NCBI GenBank assembly: GCA_019634385.1
Contig: JAHQVK010000179.1
Coordinates: forward strand, 1-48,075
Direction of reading: 5' to 3'
Length of the DNA: 48,075 nt
Source of the DNA: Myxococcales bacterium
Lineage (GTDB): Bacteria; Myxococcota; Kuafuiibacteriia; Kuafuiibacteriales; Kuafuiibacteriaceae
The translations under genes were made by a program, and so were the position numbers. Of this stretch, positions 8,796 to 17,919 are shown in pieces. The notes beneath the pieces are model-generated. The model saw nothing but the letters and a program-made list of their open reading frames with translations. It had not been told where the DNA came from and made no database searches. Position 1 is the first letter of the stretch; every line of letters starts with the position of its first letter.

Positions 8796-9187
8796 TGGCT
8801 TTTGGGGTTCACTGAGAAAATAGCAATGAGGGTGGAGGGGAGCAGTCGACAATCATCAAAGCAGGATGCCCATCCTTGTCGTAAAAAAAATCAGCGGATG
8901 ACCGCGTAGCGCGCTCCGGGCCAAACCGCGTACTCTTCTTCCCTTAGCTGGTCGAGCAAACATCCTTCCGCTGGTCTTGCCGTGAACATCTCGGCCGGCG
9001 TCAATCCTCGTCGGTTGCGAAGGCCTGACCATGCTCCCCCTTCATTGGGACTCTCCACAGGAAGCCTGCCTTGAACGATATCACCTGGCCCAATCAAACT
9101 ACGCCCAGGACATGCCTTTAAAAGAGGCCATAGTCTCGCTTGTCTGAGACAACAACACACCTCCAATGAGAATGATGTGTGAAGAAA

Positions 9188-9261
9188 TGGTGGGAGCCGG
9201 ACTTGAACCGGCGACCTAGGGCTTATGAGACCCTCGCTCTAACCAGCTGAGCTACCCCACC
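9188..9261 (-). tRNA. tRNA-Met (anticodon CAT)
   Basis: The reverse complement folds as a 74-nt cloverleaf: acceptor GGTGGGG with TCCCACC plus discriminator A, D arm GCTC/GAGC, anticodon stem AGGGT/GCCCT with loop CTCATAA, and T arm GCCGG-TTCAAGT-CCGGC. The anticodon is CAT. The loop and acceptor look like an elongator Met tRNA; an Ile2 tRNA with lysidine cannot be fully excluded. The gene does not encode the full CCA tail. Confidence 0.93.
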
Positions 9262-9329
9262 GGGGTAGGCGGGTTTGCTAACAATGCCTCAGCATCCCGT
9301 CAACAACCAAACTACGCCTAGCAACGAGT

Positions 9330-9620
9330 TCATTTTTTAAACAACGCATCCAGCTTCGCAAAAGCCGCATCCCGATCTTCTTCTTCGACTTGTCCCTCCC
9401 TATGAATGTAGTACGTGCAGAAGTTCGCCTTTTCTTTGTCGGGCTCCCACATCGTGGAAGATTCCCGACACTGGTTGTGGAGATTGGGGTCGAAAAACTT
9501 GCAATTCTTGCAGCAGTGGAGGTCAACACCGCAGTGTTCACAGGTATCTGCTCGTTTGACCTTGTCGATCAGCTCAGTTTCGCCGCGACAGGAATGGCAA
9601 TAAAGCACCGCCGGGTACAT
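9330..9620 (-). CDS. Small Cys-rich zinc ribbon protein
   Basis: 96 residues with an ATG start. Cys pairs CHSC, CEHC and CKNC, plus further single Cys residues in NQCRES and ANFCTYY, indicate one or two structural zinc sites. The C-terminal ~25 residues are charged and helical (EEEDRDAAFAKLDALFKK). There is no signal peptide, so it is probably cytosolic. The function is unknown; proteins of this layout could bind nucleic acid or protein. It lies just downstream of the tRNA-Met position on the same strand and is divergent from the CYTH gene. Confidence 0.75.
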   Translation of the reverse strand: MYPAVLYCHSCRGETELIDKVKRADTCEHCGVDLHCCKNCKFFDPNLHNQCRESSTMWEPDKEKANFCTYYIHREGQVEEEDRDAAFAKLDALFKK

Positions 9621-9714
9621 ACATTCATGCTGTACTCACCGCACGCGGACGACAAGCCCTTTCATGCACCGTTGAGGTTTGATACCTCGGTTCTGATTGG
9701 GGCAGTCTGCGTGT

Positions 9715-10368
9715 ATGCCTAACGTAGTGCCGTTGATCGCGGTGGATAGCACCCAGGTGGTGCTCATTCACGATGTCCTTAGCCCATACCTGAATGTGCT
9801 CCATCCTCGAGGCACATCCGATATTCCCCTTACCCCCGAGCAAGCAGAGATCCTCAGCCACGCCGCCCCCGATGACGAGCACGCGCTTCACGAAATTGAG
9901 CGCAAGTTCATCGTTGACCGGACCCCACCCCTCGATCTGACCAAATACGACTGTAGTCACATCACGCAGGGATACGTGGTTGCCCATCCCCAAGCCTCTG
10001 TGCGCATCCGAAGCAGCAAGCAACTCCATAAGTTGAATATCAAGCATGGAAAGGGCCTCAAGCGGGTAGAGGTAGAGATCAAACTCACGTCTTCATCCGC
10101 AGAGAAACTGTGGTTACTGGCAGGTAACAAGCGATTGGAAAAAACGCGCTACATTATCCCCGGCCAACACGAGAACCCCATGGAGCTGGATATCTATCAT
10201 GGTCTACATGACGGGCTAATAGTGTTGGAGCAGGAGTTCGCCACGATTGAGGAAGCGGAGACTTTTGTCCCCCCCCTATGGGTAGGTAAGGAAGTGACCG
10301 ACGATCCGAAATATACCAACGCCGAGCTCGCCCGTCTCGCCGAATCCTCGGCAAGTACTAGCCTCTAA
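9715..10368 (+). CDS. CYTH-domain protein (triphosphate-binding enzyme)
   Basis: 217 residues from ATG 9715; a TTG at 9697 is the only earlier in-frame start. A ~55-residue N-terminal part precedes the CYTH signature EIERKF (ExExK), with later basic and acidic strand motifs (ASVRIR, VEVEIKL, LEKTRYII, MELDIYHG, LIVLEQEF) typical of the CYTH tunnel fold. CYTH proteins hydrolyse or cyclise organic or inorganic triphosphates in a metal-dependent way (thiamine triphosphatase, tripolyphosphatase, CyaB-type adenylyl cyclase). The alternating E-x-E and K/R residues are present, so an active enzyme is likely, but the substrate cannot be assigned. It converges on cydB with a 25-bp gap. Confidence 0.82.
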   Translation: MPNVVPLIAVDSTQVVLIHDVLSPYLNVLHPRGTSDIPLTPEQAEILSHAAPDDEHALHEIERKFIVDRTPPLDLTKYDCSHITQGYVVAHPQASVRIRSSKQLHKLNIKHGKGLKRVEVEIKLTSSSAEKLWLLAGNKRLEKTRYIIPGQHENPMELDIYHGLHDGLIVLEQEFATIEEAETFVPPLWVGKEVTDDPKYTNAELARLAESSASTSL

Positions 10369-10393
10369 AGGCTGAGTGGCTGAACTCATCGCC

Positions 10394-11410
10394 TCAATAA
10401 CTGAACTCGTCGAGCTTAGTTTTCCCCCGGAAAATCCAATATACGGTGATCGTATAGGCCAAGACACAAGGAAACCCGAGGATAACAATGGTCCGCATCA
10501 GCCCTAACGTACCCAGGGAGGAGGCGCAGGACACAATATCCATGTTGTAGGTTTCGCTTAGGCTCGACACCACCAAGTTAGGAAATATGGTCAGCCCTAT
10601 GGTGGCTATCAAGGACAAGATCGTAACCGAAGAGCCAACAAAAGCCCATCCTGGCCGGTTTGCTTTCACCGCAATTGGTATTGCCACCACAGCCAACATT
10701 TTGACCAAGACCACTCCCCATGCCACCGGCCATCGATAAAAGTTGTCAAGCACCCGGGGTATCAGAACTAAGGTCCACAAACTAATGGCGATATAACCCA
10801 CGAGAAAGCCGGCATATAGCGGTATCCGCCATCGCCCCACCCGCTCCTGCAGTTCACCGTCCGTCTTCAGGCAAAGATATAAACTACCATGAAGCGCAGA
10901 CATGACCACCGCCAACATCCCAACACCGATCGGATATATCCCAAGCAAATCACTTACGTCCCCGGCAAACTCCCGATCGGCGCCCACCGGTATCCCCTGA
11001 ATGATATTTCCTACCGCGACCCCAAAGAGCAACACAGCAACCAGGCTAGATAAAAAGAAAGAGAAATCCCAATATCTTCGCCAGAATGCCGAGCTAACTT
11101 TGCTCCTAAATTCGATCGACACCGCTCGCCCGATGAGGGCAGCCAGCAAAGCCATAAACGGTAGATAGAAACTACTAAAAATCGTGGCATAGGCTTCCGG
11201 AAAAGCGGCGAATAATGCCCCGCCAAACGTGACTAACCATACTTCGTTGCCGTCCCAGAGCGGGCCAATACTATTCATTGCTAAGCGCCGCTCAGTATCC
11301 CCACGTATACCTAAGTGTACTATCCCCACACCAAGATCAAAACCATCTAAGACCGCGTATCCCCCGAGCAGTACCCCTAGTGTTAAAAACCAAAACGTGT
11401 ACAAGTCCAT
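10394..11410 (-). CDS. cydB: Cytochrome bd ubiquinol oxidase subunit II
   Basis: 338 residues from the ATG at 11410, which overlaps the cydA stop by one base (TGATG). The N-terminus YTFWFLTLGVLLGGYAVLDGFDLGVG is diagnostic of CydB, as are GPLWDGNEVWLVTFGGALFAAFPEAYA and about eight or nine membrane helices. CydB pairs with CydA in the inner-membrane quinol oxidase that reduces oxygen to water with high affinity and without proton pumping. Length is normal (340-380). No cydX or cydCD is visible nearby. Confidence 0.96.
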   Translation of the reverse strand: MDLYTFWFLTLGVLLGGYAVLDGFDLGVGIVHLGIRGDTERRLAMNSIGPLWDGNEVWLVTFGGALFAAFPEAYATIFSSFYLPFMALLAALIGRAVSIEFRSKVSSAFWRRYWDFSFFLSSLVAVLLFGVAVGNIIQGIPVGADREFAGDVSDLLGIYPIGVGMLAVVMSALHGSLYLCLKTDGELQERVGRWRIPLYAGFLVGYIAISLWTLVLIPRVLDNFYRWPVAWGVVLVKMLAVVAIPIAVKANRPGWAFVGSSVTILSLIATIGLTIFPNLVVSSLSETYNMDIVSCASSLGTLGLMRTIVILGFPCVLAYTITVYWIFRGKTKLDEFSY

Positions 11411-12843
11411 CAATTGGGTCCCTCCAACATAGATTCCGATTCCGCGAGACCACCACGACGACGTACGAATACCCCAGGCTGATCACCATCGGCCTTTTTC
11501 GCCCTCAAAGCCTCCACCGTCTCAGGGCCTTTTTGAATCTTTTCGTTCACAACAAACAACCAAACAGCCAAAAGCGCTATATATATCACAGAGAACATAA
11601 AGATAGATACAAGTACCTCCCAAGCCTCGACTGAGGGTGAAACCGCATCCTTGGTTCGTAGCAGTCCGTAGACCACCCATGGTTGCCGTCCCACTTCCGC
11701 TGCCACCCATCCAACCTGGTTCGCTAAGTACGGTCCCGCCACCGATACCACAAATATCCGCATCAACCAGCGATGAGTGAATAATGTGCCCCACCACCAC
11801 AAAAAGACCGCCAACGAAGTAATCGCTATGAAGAAAGTTCCGAGCCCTACCATAGTATGATAACTCATAAATGGTACCCAGACCGGAGGCTCCTCATCAT
11901 CAGGAATACGATCTAAACCCGGCACTGGTTTGTCAGCATCACCGTACACGAGTAGGCTTAGCAGATTTGGTACTTTTACACCCGCTCGCACCATGCGCTT
12001 TTCCTCATCAGGCCACCCTAACAGATAAAGACCGGTGCCTCCGGAAGACGTTTGATACAGTCCTTCGAATGCAGCCAATTTTGCCGGCTGATGTTCGGCC
12101 ACCATTTGGGCCTGGGAGTGTCCACTGACCAAGAGCGCCCAGCTAGATATACAACCTATACTCAATGCTATTCCAAACATCCGGGTTGAAAATTCTCTAT
12201 GACAATTTTTTAATATATAGAAGGCACAGATACTCATAACAAAAAAGGCTCCCTGAGTAAAAGATCCAAGTAAAACATGTCCCAGGCGATGCATAGATGA
12301 TGGATTAAATATCATAACCCAAAAATCGGTAATCTCCGCTCGAAGAGCACCCGTTTCCCCAACCAGATGAAACCCGGCCGGTGTCTGTTGCCAACTATTA
12401 GCAATTATGATCCAGACCGCAGAGAAAACCGATCCCAAAAAAACCATAATAGTTGAGAAAAAATGAACCCTTGGCGTAACTCTATCCCATCCAAATACCA
12501 AAACAGCTAAGAATCCAGACTCGAGAAAAAAAGCAAAAATCCCTTCCGCCGCAAGAGCTGAGCCAAACACATCCCCAACAAAGCGCGAATACGTACTCCA
12601 ATTCGTACCAAACTGGAATTCCATCACAATACCTGTAGCTACGCCCACAGCAAAATTAACTGCAAATATCTTGGTCAAGAACCGGGTAGCCGCCTCATAT
12701 CGAATATCCCTGGTCCATAGATATACAGCCTCACAAATAACCATTATCAACCCAAGTCCGATACTCAGCGGAGGAAAGAGATAGTGGAACATGATCGTCA
12801 GCCCAAATTGTGCTCTGGAAAGAAATACCGGGTCTAGATCCAT
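11410..12843 (-). CDS. cydA: Cytochrome bd ubiquinol oxidase subunit I
   Basis: 477 residues. The start [23 protein letters not shown] contains the heme-ligand His near residue 20. The Q-loop signature KLAAFEGLY (Lys and Glu of the quinol site) and GRQPWVVYG near the C-terminus are present. The Q-loop is short, so this is the short-form subfamily rather than the long E. coli form (522 residues). It is the first gene of a two-gene operon with cydB on the minus strand. A miniature element (12943-13055) sits about 100 bp upstream and could lie in or near the promoter. Confidence 0.96.
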   Translation of the reverse strand: MDLDPVFLSRAQFGLTIMFHYLFPPLSIGLGLIMVICEAVYLWTRDIRYEAATRFLTKIFAVNFAVGVATGIVMEFQFGTNWSTYSRFVGDVFGSALAAEGIFAFFLESGFLAVLVFGWDRVTPRVHFFSTIMVFLGSVFSAVWIIIANSWQQTPAGFHLVGETGALRAEITDFWVMIFNPSSMHRLGHVLLGSFTQGAFFVMSICAFYILKNCHREFSTRMFGIALSIGCISSWALLVSGHSQAQMVAEHQPAKLAAFEGLYQTSSGGTGLYLLGWPDEEKRMVRAGVKVPNLLSLLVYGDADKPVPGLDRIPDDEEPPVWVPFMSYHTMVGLGTFFIAITSLAVFLWWWGTLFTHRWLMRIFVVSVAGPYLANQVGWVAAEVGRQPWVVYGLLRTKDAVSPSVEAWEVLVSIFMFSVIYIALLAVWLFVVNEKIQKGPETVEALRAKKADGDQPGVFVRRRGGLAESESMLEGPN

Positions 12844-12942
12844 ATCCGCCAGTCTAACGATATCTGGCCATCATCGGAATGCCACATGACAACACCCAGT
12901 CAATATGTCGCAAGTAAGTCTCCAGTATTCCTCTAGATCCCC

Positions 12943-13055
12943 TACAGCAAGACCACGTGAATTGATTCTACAAGAATCAACAAGTGGTCGCGCAGCGGGG
13001 CATAGACCCACGTAGAAGCAGGAACTTGGGTTCAACCCAAGTTCTTTCTGCTGTA
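12943..13055 (+). mobile_element. TA-bounded miniature palindromic element, copy 3
   Basis: An intact copy: TACAGCAAGACCAC at the left and CTTTCTGCTGTA at the right. Internal hairpins are CCACGTGAATTGATTC with GAATCAACAAGTGG, a GCGGGGCATAGACCC segment, and GAACTTGGGTTCAACCCAAGTTC. It lies upstream of cydA and downstream of the PHP phosphatase gene. Confidence 0.85.
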
Positions 13056-13097
13056 CTACAACCAAGGGGTTGTGCCTAAGACCGAAGTGAATTGCTT

Positions 13098-13904
13098 TTA
13101 TTGCGAAGAAGCTATCGTTTTGATCTCTTCTGGAGCCTCGTTGCGAAGGATGGCTTGAGGATTCTCAACACACAGACGGTCCCACGCCGCTGCAGTATCA
13201 TACTTGCGAAATACCTTTGCGAAAGCTCGCCGGGCCGGCTCCAGCACCGATGCCACATCTTCTGGGCGATGTAGGTCACCAGCAGCAACGTGATATGCGT
13301 CTCGTCTGACTAGTTGCTCAGCAAGCTTCTGTGGTCCTCGACCATAAGTACCGATTAAGCTCCCCAAATCCAACTGAAGCAGAACGCCAGCCCGACGAAG
13401 ATCCTCAAGGTGCTGATCCATATTCACCCTCATAGACCCACATCGTTCCGGATGAGCGATCACTGCTACGTAGTCACGTAAACGCAATTCAAACAGTACA
13501 TCTTGCCAGCGCAGAGGTAGCTGATCCTTCGGGAACTCGATCAGCACATATCGGCTTTTTTCACCTAAAGTTAGCAAAGATTGCGCCTTTGCCTCAGCCA
13601 GAAGATGCGCATCAAAATAGTATTCTGCCCCCAGATAAAACTCGAGCCCCACACCAGTCACCAATGCATGGGTAGCCCGCCAACGCGCACGCAGTTGATC
13701 CGGTGTATTATTAAATATACCCCAACGAATGTGAGGCGTCGCGACCACGCCAATATGCCCAGCAGCAGCCATGGACAACGCAAGAGCCTTAGATTCCTCA
13801 GGATTCCGACATCCATCATCCAGCCCAAACAACACGTGATTATGAAGGTCGAGCACTTCACAATCGTATCGTTCCGGACGACAACGCCCCATAAGAAGTG
13901 TCAT
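13098..13904 (-). CDS. CpsB/YwqE-family PHP-domain protein-tyrosine phosphatase
   Basis: 268 residues. DLHNHVLFGLDDG at ~18-30 is the PHP metal-binding motif in the form seen in CpsB/Wzb-type manganese tyrosine phosphatases; TPHIRWG, GAEYYFD, IEFPKD, VIAHPERC and DLHRPED supply the other metal and phosphate ligands in order. Members dephosphorylate bacterial tyrosine kinases that control capsule or exopolysaccharide assembly. No kinase or polysaccharide gene is near, so its partner must lie elsewhere. The length agrees with the family (~250). The start could also be the ATG at 13892. Confidence 0.88.
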   Translation of the reverse strand: MTLLMGRCRPERYDCEVLDLHNHVLFGLDDGCRNPEESKALALSMAAAGHIGVVATPHIRWGIFNNTPDQLRARWRATHALVTGVGLEFYLGAEYYFDAHLLAEAKAQSLLTLGEKSRYVLIEFPKDQLPLRWQDVLFELRLRDYVAVIAHPERCGSMRVNMDQHLEDLRRAGVLLQLDLGSLIGTYGRGPQKLAEQLVRRDAYHVAAGDLHRPEDVASVLEPARRAFAKVFRKYDTAAAWDRLCVENPQAILRNEAPEEIKTIASSQ

Positions 13905-13985
13905 GAGTCAGTTGGTGGATTGTTCTACCGCAGAACTTGCCTACGACCCTTGACCCCATCGCCACGTATAGGAAGATAGAAGCTT

Positions 13986-15686
13986 GTGGAGAAAACGCTA
14001 AACGGGGGCCATTCGCTGGCGCCAACGGCATCCATCACCCCAGCGATCGATTGGGTCGACGAAGGTATGGTAGCGAGAGGCCCACACCCACCACAAGATC
14101 CCACCTGGTCACGAGAGGACTGGTTGATGGTGCCGCCAGGGAGTTACCTCCCGTTCACAAAGCGCGAACTTATTGACCGTTTGCTTGCCCACCAACCAGC
14201 TAGTGTAGACCGCATCCACTTGGAAGCTTGCTTACAGCTAGCAAGTCACCTGATAAACGCATTCGCAGCAGATACACTCGACCAATTAAAGGAGAATTTC
14301 GCCTACTTTGATCCCACTTCACCGACATCACCCGATGCTAGCGACGAAGAATTTGATCGACGAGAGCGTCTCTTCCTATCCGATCTACTTTCGACCCTCG
14401 TACGTGGCAACTTCATGCCCTTATCTGAAAAGCTTTATCAGAAGGCCATCGATCAGCGCTTCGTCTTAGACACGCCTCTCACCGTACAATGGAAACGTCT
14501 CGACAATGCTCCTATTAAACGCTTTATGAACTATGCCGATTCTGAAACTGGTCAGAGTCTTCGAGACCAATTGGGCATTTCTGATTCCCTTCGCTCCTTT
14601 ATTCAGTTTCCAGAAGCTTTCGAAGAACGAGCCCTAGTCTTTCACCGCGGCTTATCACCATTTCGAACAGACGGCTGGTATATCCCCGCCAAACTGGATC
14701 TCATCGTCTCAAGAATAGTCGGAGTTCTAACCTATCCGGTAGTACGCCTCGTTGAATTTTTTTTCCCGCGCCCCCCTGTAAAAGAAGAGGCGGTTAATCC
14801 TCACGGCCCCAATGCCGCCCGACGGAGATGGGTACGCCGCCTGGGTCTAGAAAATATGCCCTTTTCTGGTATGTTTTCTAAGAGCAGGTTTCAAGAACCC
14901 GCTTTTCGCGAAATTGTGGTCGTCTTTAGACTTTTTAGTGAATCAGCCCGAAGTCCCATCGAGCGCATCTTCAAAAAGAAGGAGGCTCCGGTCCAAAACC
15001 GACGGCTACAAATCAAAATTTTCCGCGATATCCCACTCGCAGACGCTGAAATTGTTTTCCCTGACAATGCGCCGCGCATACGAACACTCGATCTGGTCAA
15101 ACTGATTGTGACCGCTATCGTCGCCGCCCCTGCGGTAGTTCGGGCTTTGACGGGTGGAGGGAGCGCCTCTTTGGTTGCCGCGGTAGTACTCTGTGCTTAC
15201 GTGAGTAAGGTGGTTGGGCAATATTTACGTGCTAGGGCCATGCGGCTCGCCCGTATGACGAAAGAGCTCTACCACAAGACTCGAGACAACGACCTAGGGG
15301 TGCTTCAGTATCTCGTTGATGCCAGCGAAGAACAGGACTACAAAGAAGTTGCGTTAGTTTATGCCATCCTATTGGCGGAAGGTGTCGCCATGACTGCTGA
15401 GGAGGCAGATGATCGCATCGAATCATTTCTTCACGAGAAGTTCGCCGGCTTGGACGTTGACTTCGAAATCGATGACGCCATTCGTAAGGCTACTGGCAGT
15501 GAACATTCGATGGATCTGCTCGAAGTGATAACCGACAAGGATGGTCAAACCCGTTACCGGGCTCGCCCGCCAGAGATTGTGTTCAAAGACCTTCGGGTAT
15601 CGTGGAACGAGTTTGTGGAGCGAATCCGTCCAGCCCAAAGTTCCCCAACAGAAGCGATCTCATCACCGAAGGTGGGCACACCTTAG
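13986..15686 (+). CDS. DUF3754 (TMEM143-like) membrane protein
   Basis: 566 residues from a GTG; in-frame ATGs at residues 28 and 48 are alternative starts. The conserved region RRLQIKIFRDIPLADAEIVFPDN (about residues 341-363) marks DUF3754, related to eukaryotic TMEM143. It is followed by two membrane helices (~369-410: LVKLIVTAIVAAPAVV, SLVAAVVLCAYVSKVVG) and a C-terminal helical domain (LYHKTRDNDLGVLQYLVDAS). The function of the family is not established. The next gene, a bPH2 membrane protein, starts 15 bp after the stop, suggesting a two-gene membrane module. Confidence 0.82.
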   Translation: MEKTLNGGHSLAPTASITPAIDWVDEGMVARGPHPPQDPTWSREDWLMVPPGSYLPFTKRELIDRLLAHQPASVDRIHLEACLQLASHLINAFAADTLDQLKENFAYFDPTSPTSPDASDEEFDRRERLFLSDLLSTLVRGNFMPLSEKLYQKAIDQRFVLDTPLTVQWKRLDNAPIKRFMNYADSETGQSLRDQLGISDSLRSFIQFPEAFEERALVFHRGLSPFRTDGWYIPAKLDLIVSRIVGVLTYPVVRLVEFFFPRPPVKEEAVNPHGPNAARRRWVRRLGLENMPFSGMFSKSRFQEPAFREIVVVFRLFSESARSPIERIFKKKEAPVQNRRLQIKIFRDIPLADAEIVFPDNAPRIRTLDLVKLIVTAIVAAPAVVRALTGGGSASLVAAVVLCAYVSKVVGQYLRARAMRLARMTKELYHKTRDNDLGVLQYLVDASEEQDYKEVALVYAILLAEGVAMTAEEADDRIESFLHEKFAGLDVDFEIDDAIRKATGSEHSMDLLEVITDKDGQTRYRARPPEIVFKDLRVSWNEFVERIRPAQSSPTEAISSPKVGTP

Positions 15687-15701
15687 ATAGAAAGAAAACT
15701 C

Positions 15702-16223
15702 ATGACGAATATCTCCAATGAAGACATTCTGTGGAAAGCTCATCCCACCCAACTCTTAGCGTTTCAGTTCTACTTCATCGCTACGGCTATCGCTCTTCTT
15801 CTCGTTGGCGCCTCCGTCTATATCGGCACATATAGCGCCTTCGCCGGTATATGGTACGTGCCCTTGTTCGGACTCATAGTGGTGGGCATCGCAGTGCTCA
15901 TAAAGTTTTTGATCGTACGCACTAAAGAGTACGTACTCACCAGTCAGCGCTTCGTGGTGAGCGAGGGCATCTTCAACCGAAACACCGAGGAAGTGGAACT
16001 CTATCGCGTTCGAGACTGGTCGATCCGTAAGCCATTCTGGTTACGAATATTTAACTGCGGGCACGTGATCCTTCTCAGTTCAGACGCTTCGGCACCCGAA
16101 CTACAGATTGCGGGCATCAGTTCTCCGGAAAAATTTAGAGAAAGCCTTCGAGAACAGGTGGAAGCTGCTCGAGCCAAACACCGGGTACGAAACGTTGAGG
16201 GCCTCGGTGACGGCTACGAGTAG
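15702..16223 (+). CDS. Bacterial PH-domain (bPH2) membrane protein
   Basis: 173 residues. Two hydrophobic helices (~18-42 and ~50-70) are followed by the bPH2 core: LTSQRFVVSEGIFNRNTEEVELYRVRDWSI, then FNCGHVILLSSDASAPELQIAGI. This matches the YdbS/YdbT-type domain pattern. The family is membrane-bound and of poorly known role; some members affect envelope or lantibiotic resistance phenotypes. An SD-like AAGAAAAC segment lies between it and the DUF3754 gene, and the 15-bp gap indicates co-transcription. Confidence 0.85.
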   Translation: MTNISNEDILWKAHPTQLLAFQFYFIATAIALLLVGASVYIGTYSAFAGIWYVPLFGLIVVGIAVLIKFLIVRTKEYVLTSQRFVVSEGIFNRNTEEVELYRVRDWSIRKPFWLRIFNCGHVILLSSDASAPELQIAGISSPEKFRESLREQVEAARAKHRVRNVEGLGDGYE

Positions 16224-16261
16224 TGAATCTCACCCCCCCACGCATCTTTTCTGCCCATCGC

Positions 16262-17188
16262 TTAGCGGACCAACATGACCCATACTGGGAGCACCAAGAC
16301 CGCCACCAGGGTACTCAGTGCGATCGCTGCAGAAACAATCGCTGAGGCGTAGGGATCATCTGCAAACTTCTCTACAAACGCAAAGTTCATAACACCAGAT
16401 GGTAGACATCCGCTCAGAAGAGTAACATTCCGGACATAACCTTGGTTTCCCAGCAACGCATTTACCAGTAACGCAATCAACACCCCCCCGACGAAGCGCA
16501 GGGCCACAATACCCACAACCAAGCCGATGGGAAACTTCATCCGTTGATGCTCCATCATGCTCCGAAGGCGGGCACCTAAAGCGATGAGCATCATCGGTAC
16601 TACGGTCTGAGCCAACATGTCGACGGGGATGGTCACCGTCTTTGGCAAACTCAGCTGGAGTTGATTGACCAACAATCCCAAAATCGTGGCGTACAAGAGC
16701 GGAAACCGAAACAGCACCCCACCAGCAGCTCGCCCCGCGGCGAGGGTCACACCCACCGTAAGGAGGAGAACACAGAACGTGACAAAAAATAGCATCGCCA
16801 CTTCAAAACCAGGTTGGCCCATCGCTAGTTGGGCCATCGGAAGGCCCAGATTGCCGGAATTCATAAACGCCGCGGGCAGGGCCACCGCCCCCCTATGAAT
16901 AGACCTAAAAGGCGGGATCCATCGTCGAACCAAAAGCGCGAGGCCCACACCACCGAAGATCACCAACACTGCTGACAACGGCGTTCGAGCGGCATCCAGG
17001 GTCAGTTTGTCGCCCGAACTCAGGGCGTTAAACACCAGACAAGGCGCAGTAACGTAGATGATCATATCGGTCACAACGCTGACCGGAAATGGGTTCTTCG
17101 CGGCGTAGACAAAGCCAATGCCTGCAATAACAAACACCGGAATCACCACTTCGAGCAAAGCGGATAGCACCGTCCTCCCTTGGATCAT
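16262..17188 (-). CDS. AEC-family (auxin efflux carrier-like) permease
   Basis: 308 residues from ATG 17188; an upstream in-frame GTG at 17218 adds ten residues. About ten membrane helices. The motif set IIYVTAPCLVFNALS, FMNSGNLGLPMAQLAMG and TLLSGCLPSGVMNFAFVEKF, with the conserved Asn and Gly/Pro crossover residues, marks the AEC superfamily, whose bacterial members transport malate, malonate or other organic acids. The substrate cannot be told from sequence. It is a single gene, converging on the bPH2 gene. Confidence 0.85.
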   Translation of the reverse strand: MIQGRTVLSALLEVVIPVFVIAGIGFVYAAKNPFPVSVVTDMIIYVTAPCLVFNALSSGDKLTLDAARTPLSAVLVIFGGVGLALLVRRWIPPFRSIHRGAVALPAAFMNSGNLGLPMAQLAMGQPGFEVAMLFFVTFCVLLLTVGVTLAAGRAAGGVLFRFPLLYATILGLLVNQLQLSLPKTVTIPVDMLAQTVVPMMLIALGARLRSMMEHQRMKFPIGLVVGIVALRFVGGVLIALLVNALLGNQGYVRNVTLLSGCLPSGVMNFAFVEKFADDPYASAIVSAAIALSTLVAVLVLPVWVMLVR

Positions 17189-17283
17189 GTGGGCTTGAAA
17201 ATCCACCGAACAGACCACCCATCAATTTCTGGCAACGAACTCTCGACGTAGGCCGCATCCGTTGCTAGCTTCCGTGGCCCGTT

Positions 17284-17364
17284 GCCGGGGTGGCGGAATC
17301 GGTAGACGCAGGGGACTTAAAATCCTCCGCTTTATGCGTGCGAGTTCAAGTCTCGCCCTCGGCA
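17284..17364 (+). tRNA. tRNA-Leu (anticodon TAA)
   Basis: An 81-nt class II cloverleaf: acceptor GCCGGGG with CCTCGGC plus discriminator A, D-loop GGCGGAATCGGTAGACGC, anticodon arm GGGGA-CTTAAAA-TCCTC, a long variable arm (CGCTTTATGCG), and T arm GCGAG-TTCAAGT-CTCGC. No CCA is encoded. Confidence 0.95.
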
Positions 17365-17919
17365 CTATCTAGAATTATTGAACTTTTTGATCCCTCGTAC
17401 CAAGGACTTCTCCGTCTCCGCCCGTGCGCCAAGCCCGACCCCTGGTGCAACTCGAACCGTTTTGAACTCACTCCATCCGTGTTTGCCGCCACGCAAACCT
17501 GACAATTGCAACCTCTCCTCCACGAGGTTCTAGGTCATGGCTTTACCATCGGGCTATAACGCGTCCTTGATTCGGCCGAATATCCGATGACCTTCTTCGG
17601 TCCCCCCTTACGGGGGCTCTCTGTCAGCTAGCCATAGCTAGCCTCCTCCGAGTCCAAACATTCAGTCACGCTAGGTCCTTCACAATAGTTCCTGGTTGAC
17701 CTTAGCAACACACCGCGGAGATCCGCCCCTTTTTGTAGCAACTAGTCGGCCAACCCCGTTGCATCGAGCGTCATCTGAATGGCGTACAAAACCTTCGGCC
17801 CCATTGTTCCCCCATTTGCAGATTTCGATTCCACAACCTTCAGTCCTTAATGCCTCCCTTCACACTCCCCTCCAGGCGAGTTAAAACGCTCATGATGATC
17901 CTAGGGGGAGGCTCTCCCG
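17365..17919. other. Gene-poor interval with small palindromes
   Basis: No supported gene. A T-rich tract follows the tRNA (AACTTTTTGA). A perfect 12-bp palindrome ATTCGGCCGAAT lies at 17570-17581. A CCCCC-TTAC-GGGGG hairpin lies near 17603, and a GCTAGC-CATA-GCTAGC hairpin at 17627-17642. These could be processing or termination structures, but none has a clear U-tract. Confidence 0.4.

Noticed and set aside
8891-9166. 91-codon minus-strand frame with RNRRGLTPAEMF, faintly like a transposase end
   Set aside because: The likeness is limited to a few residues; there is no catalytic triad or flanking inverted repeat. At most a decayed fragment.
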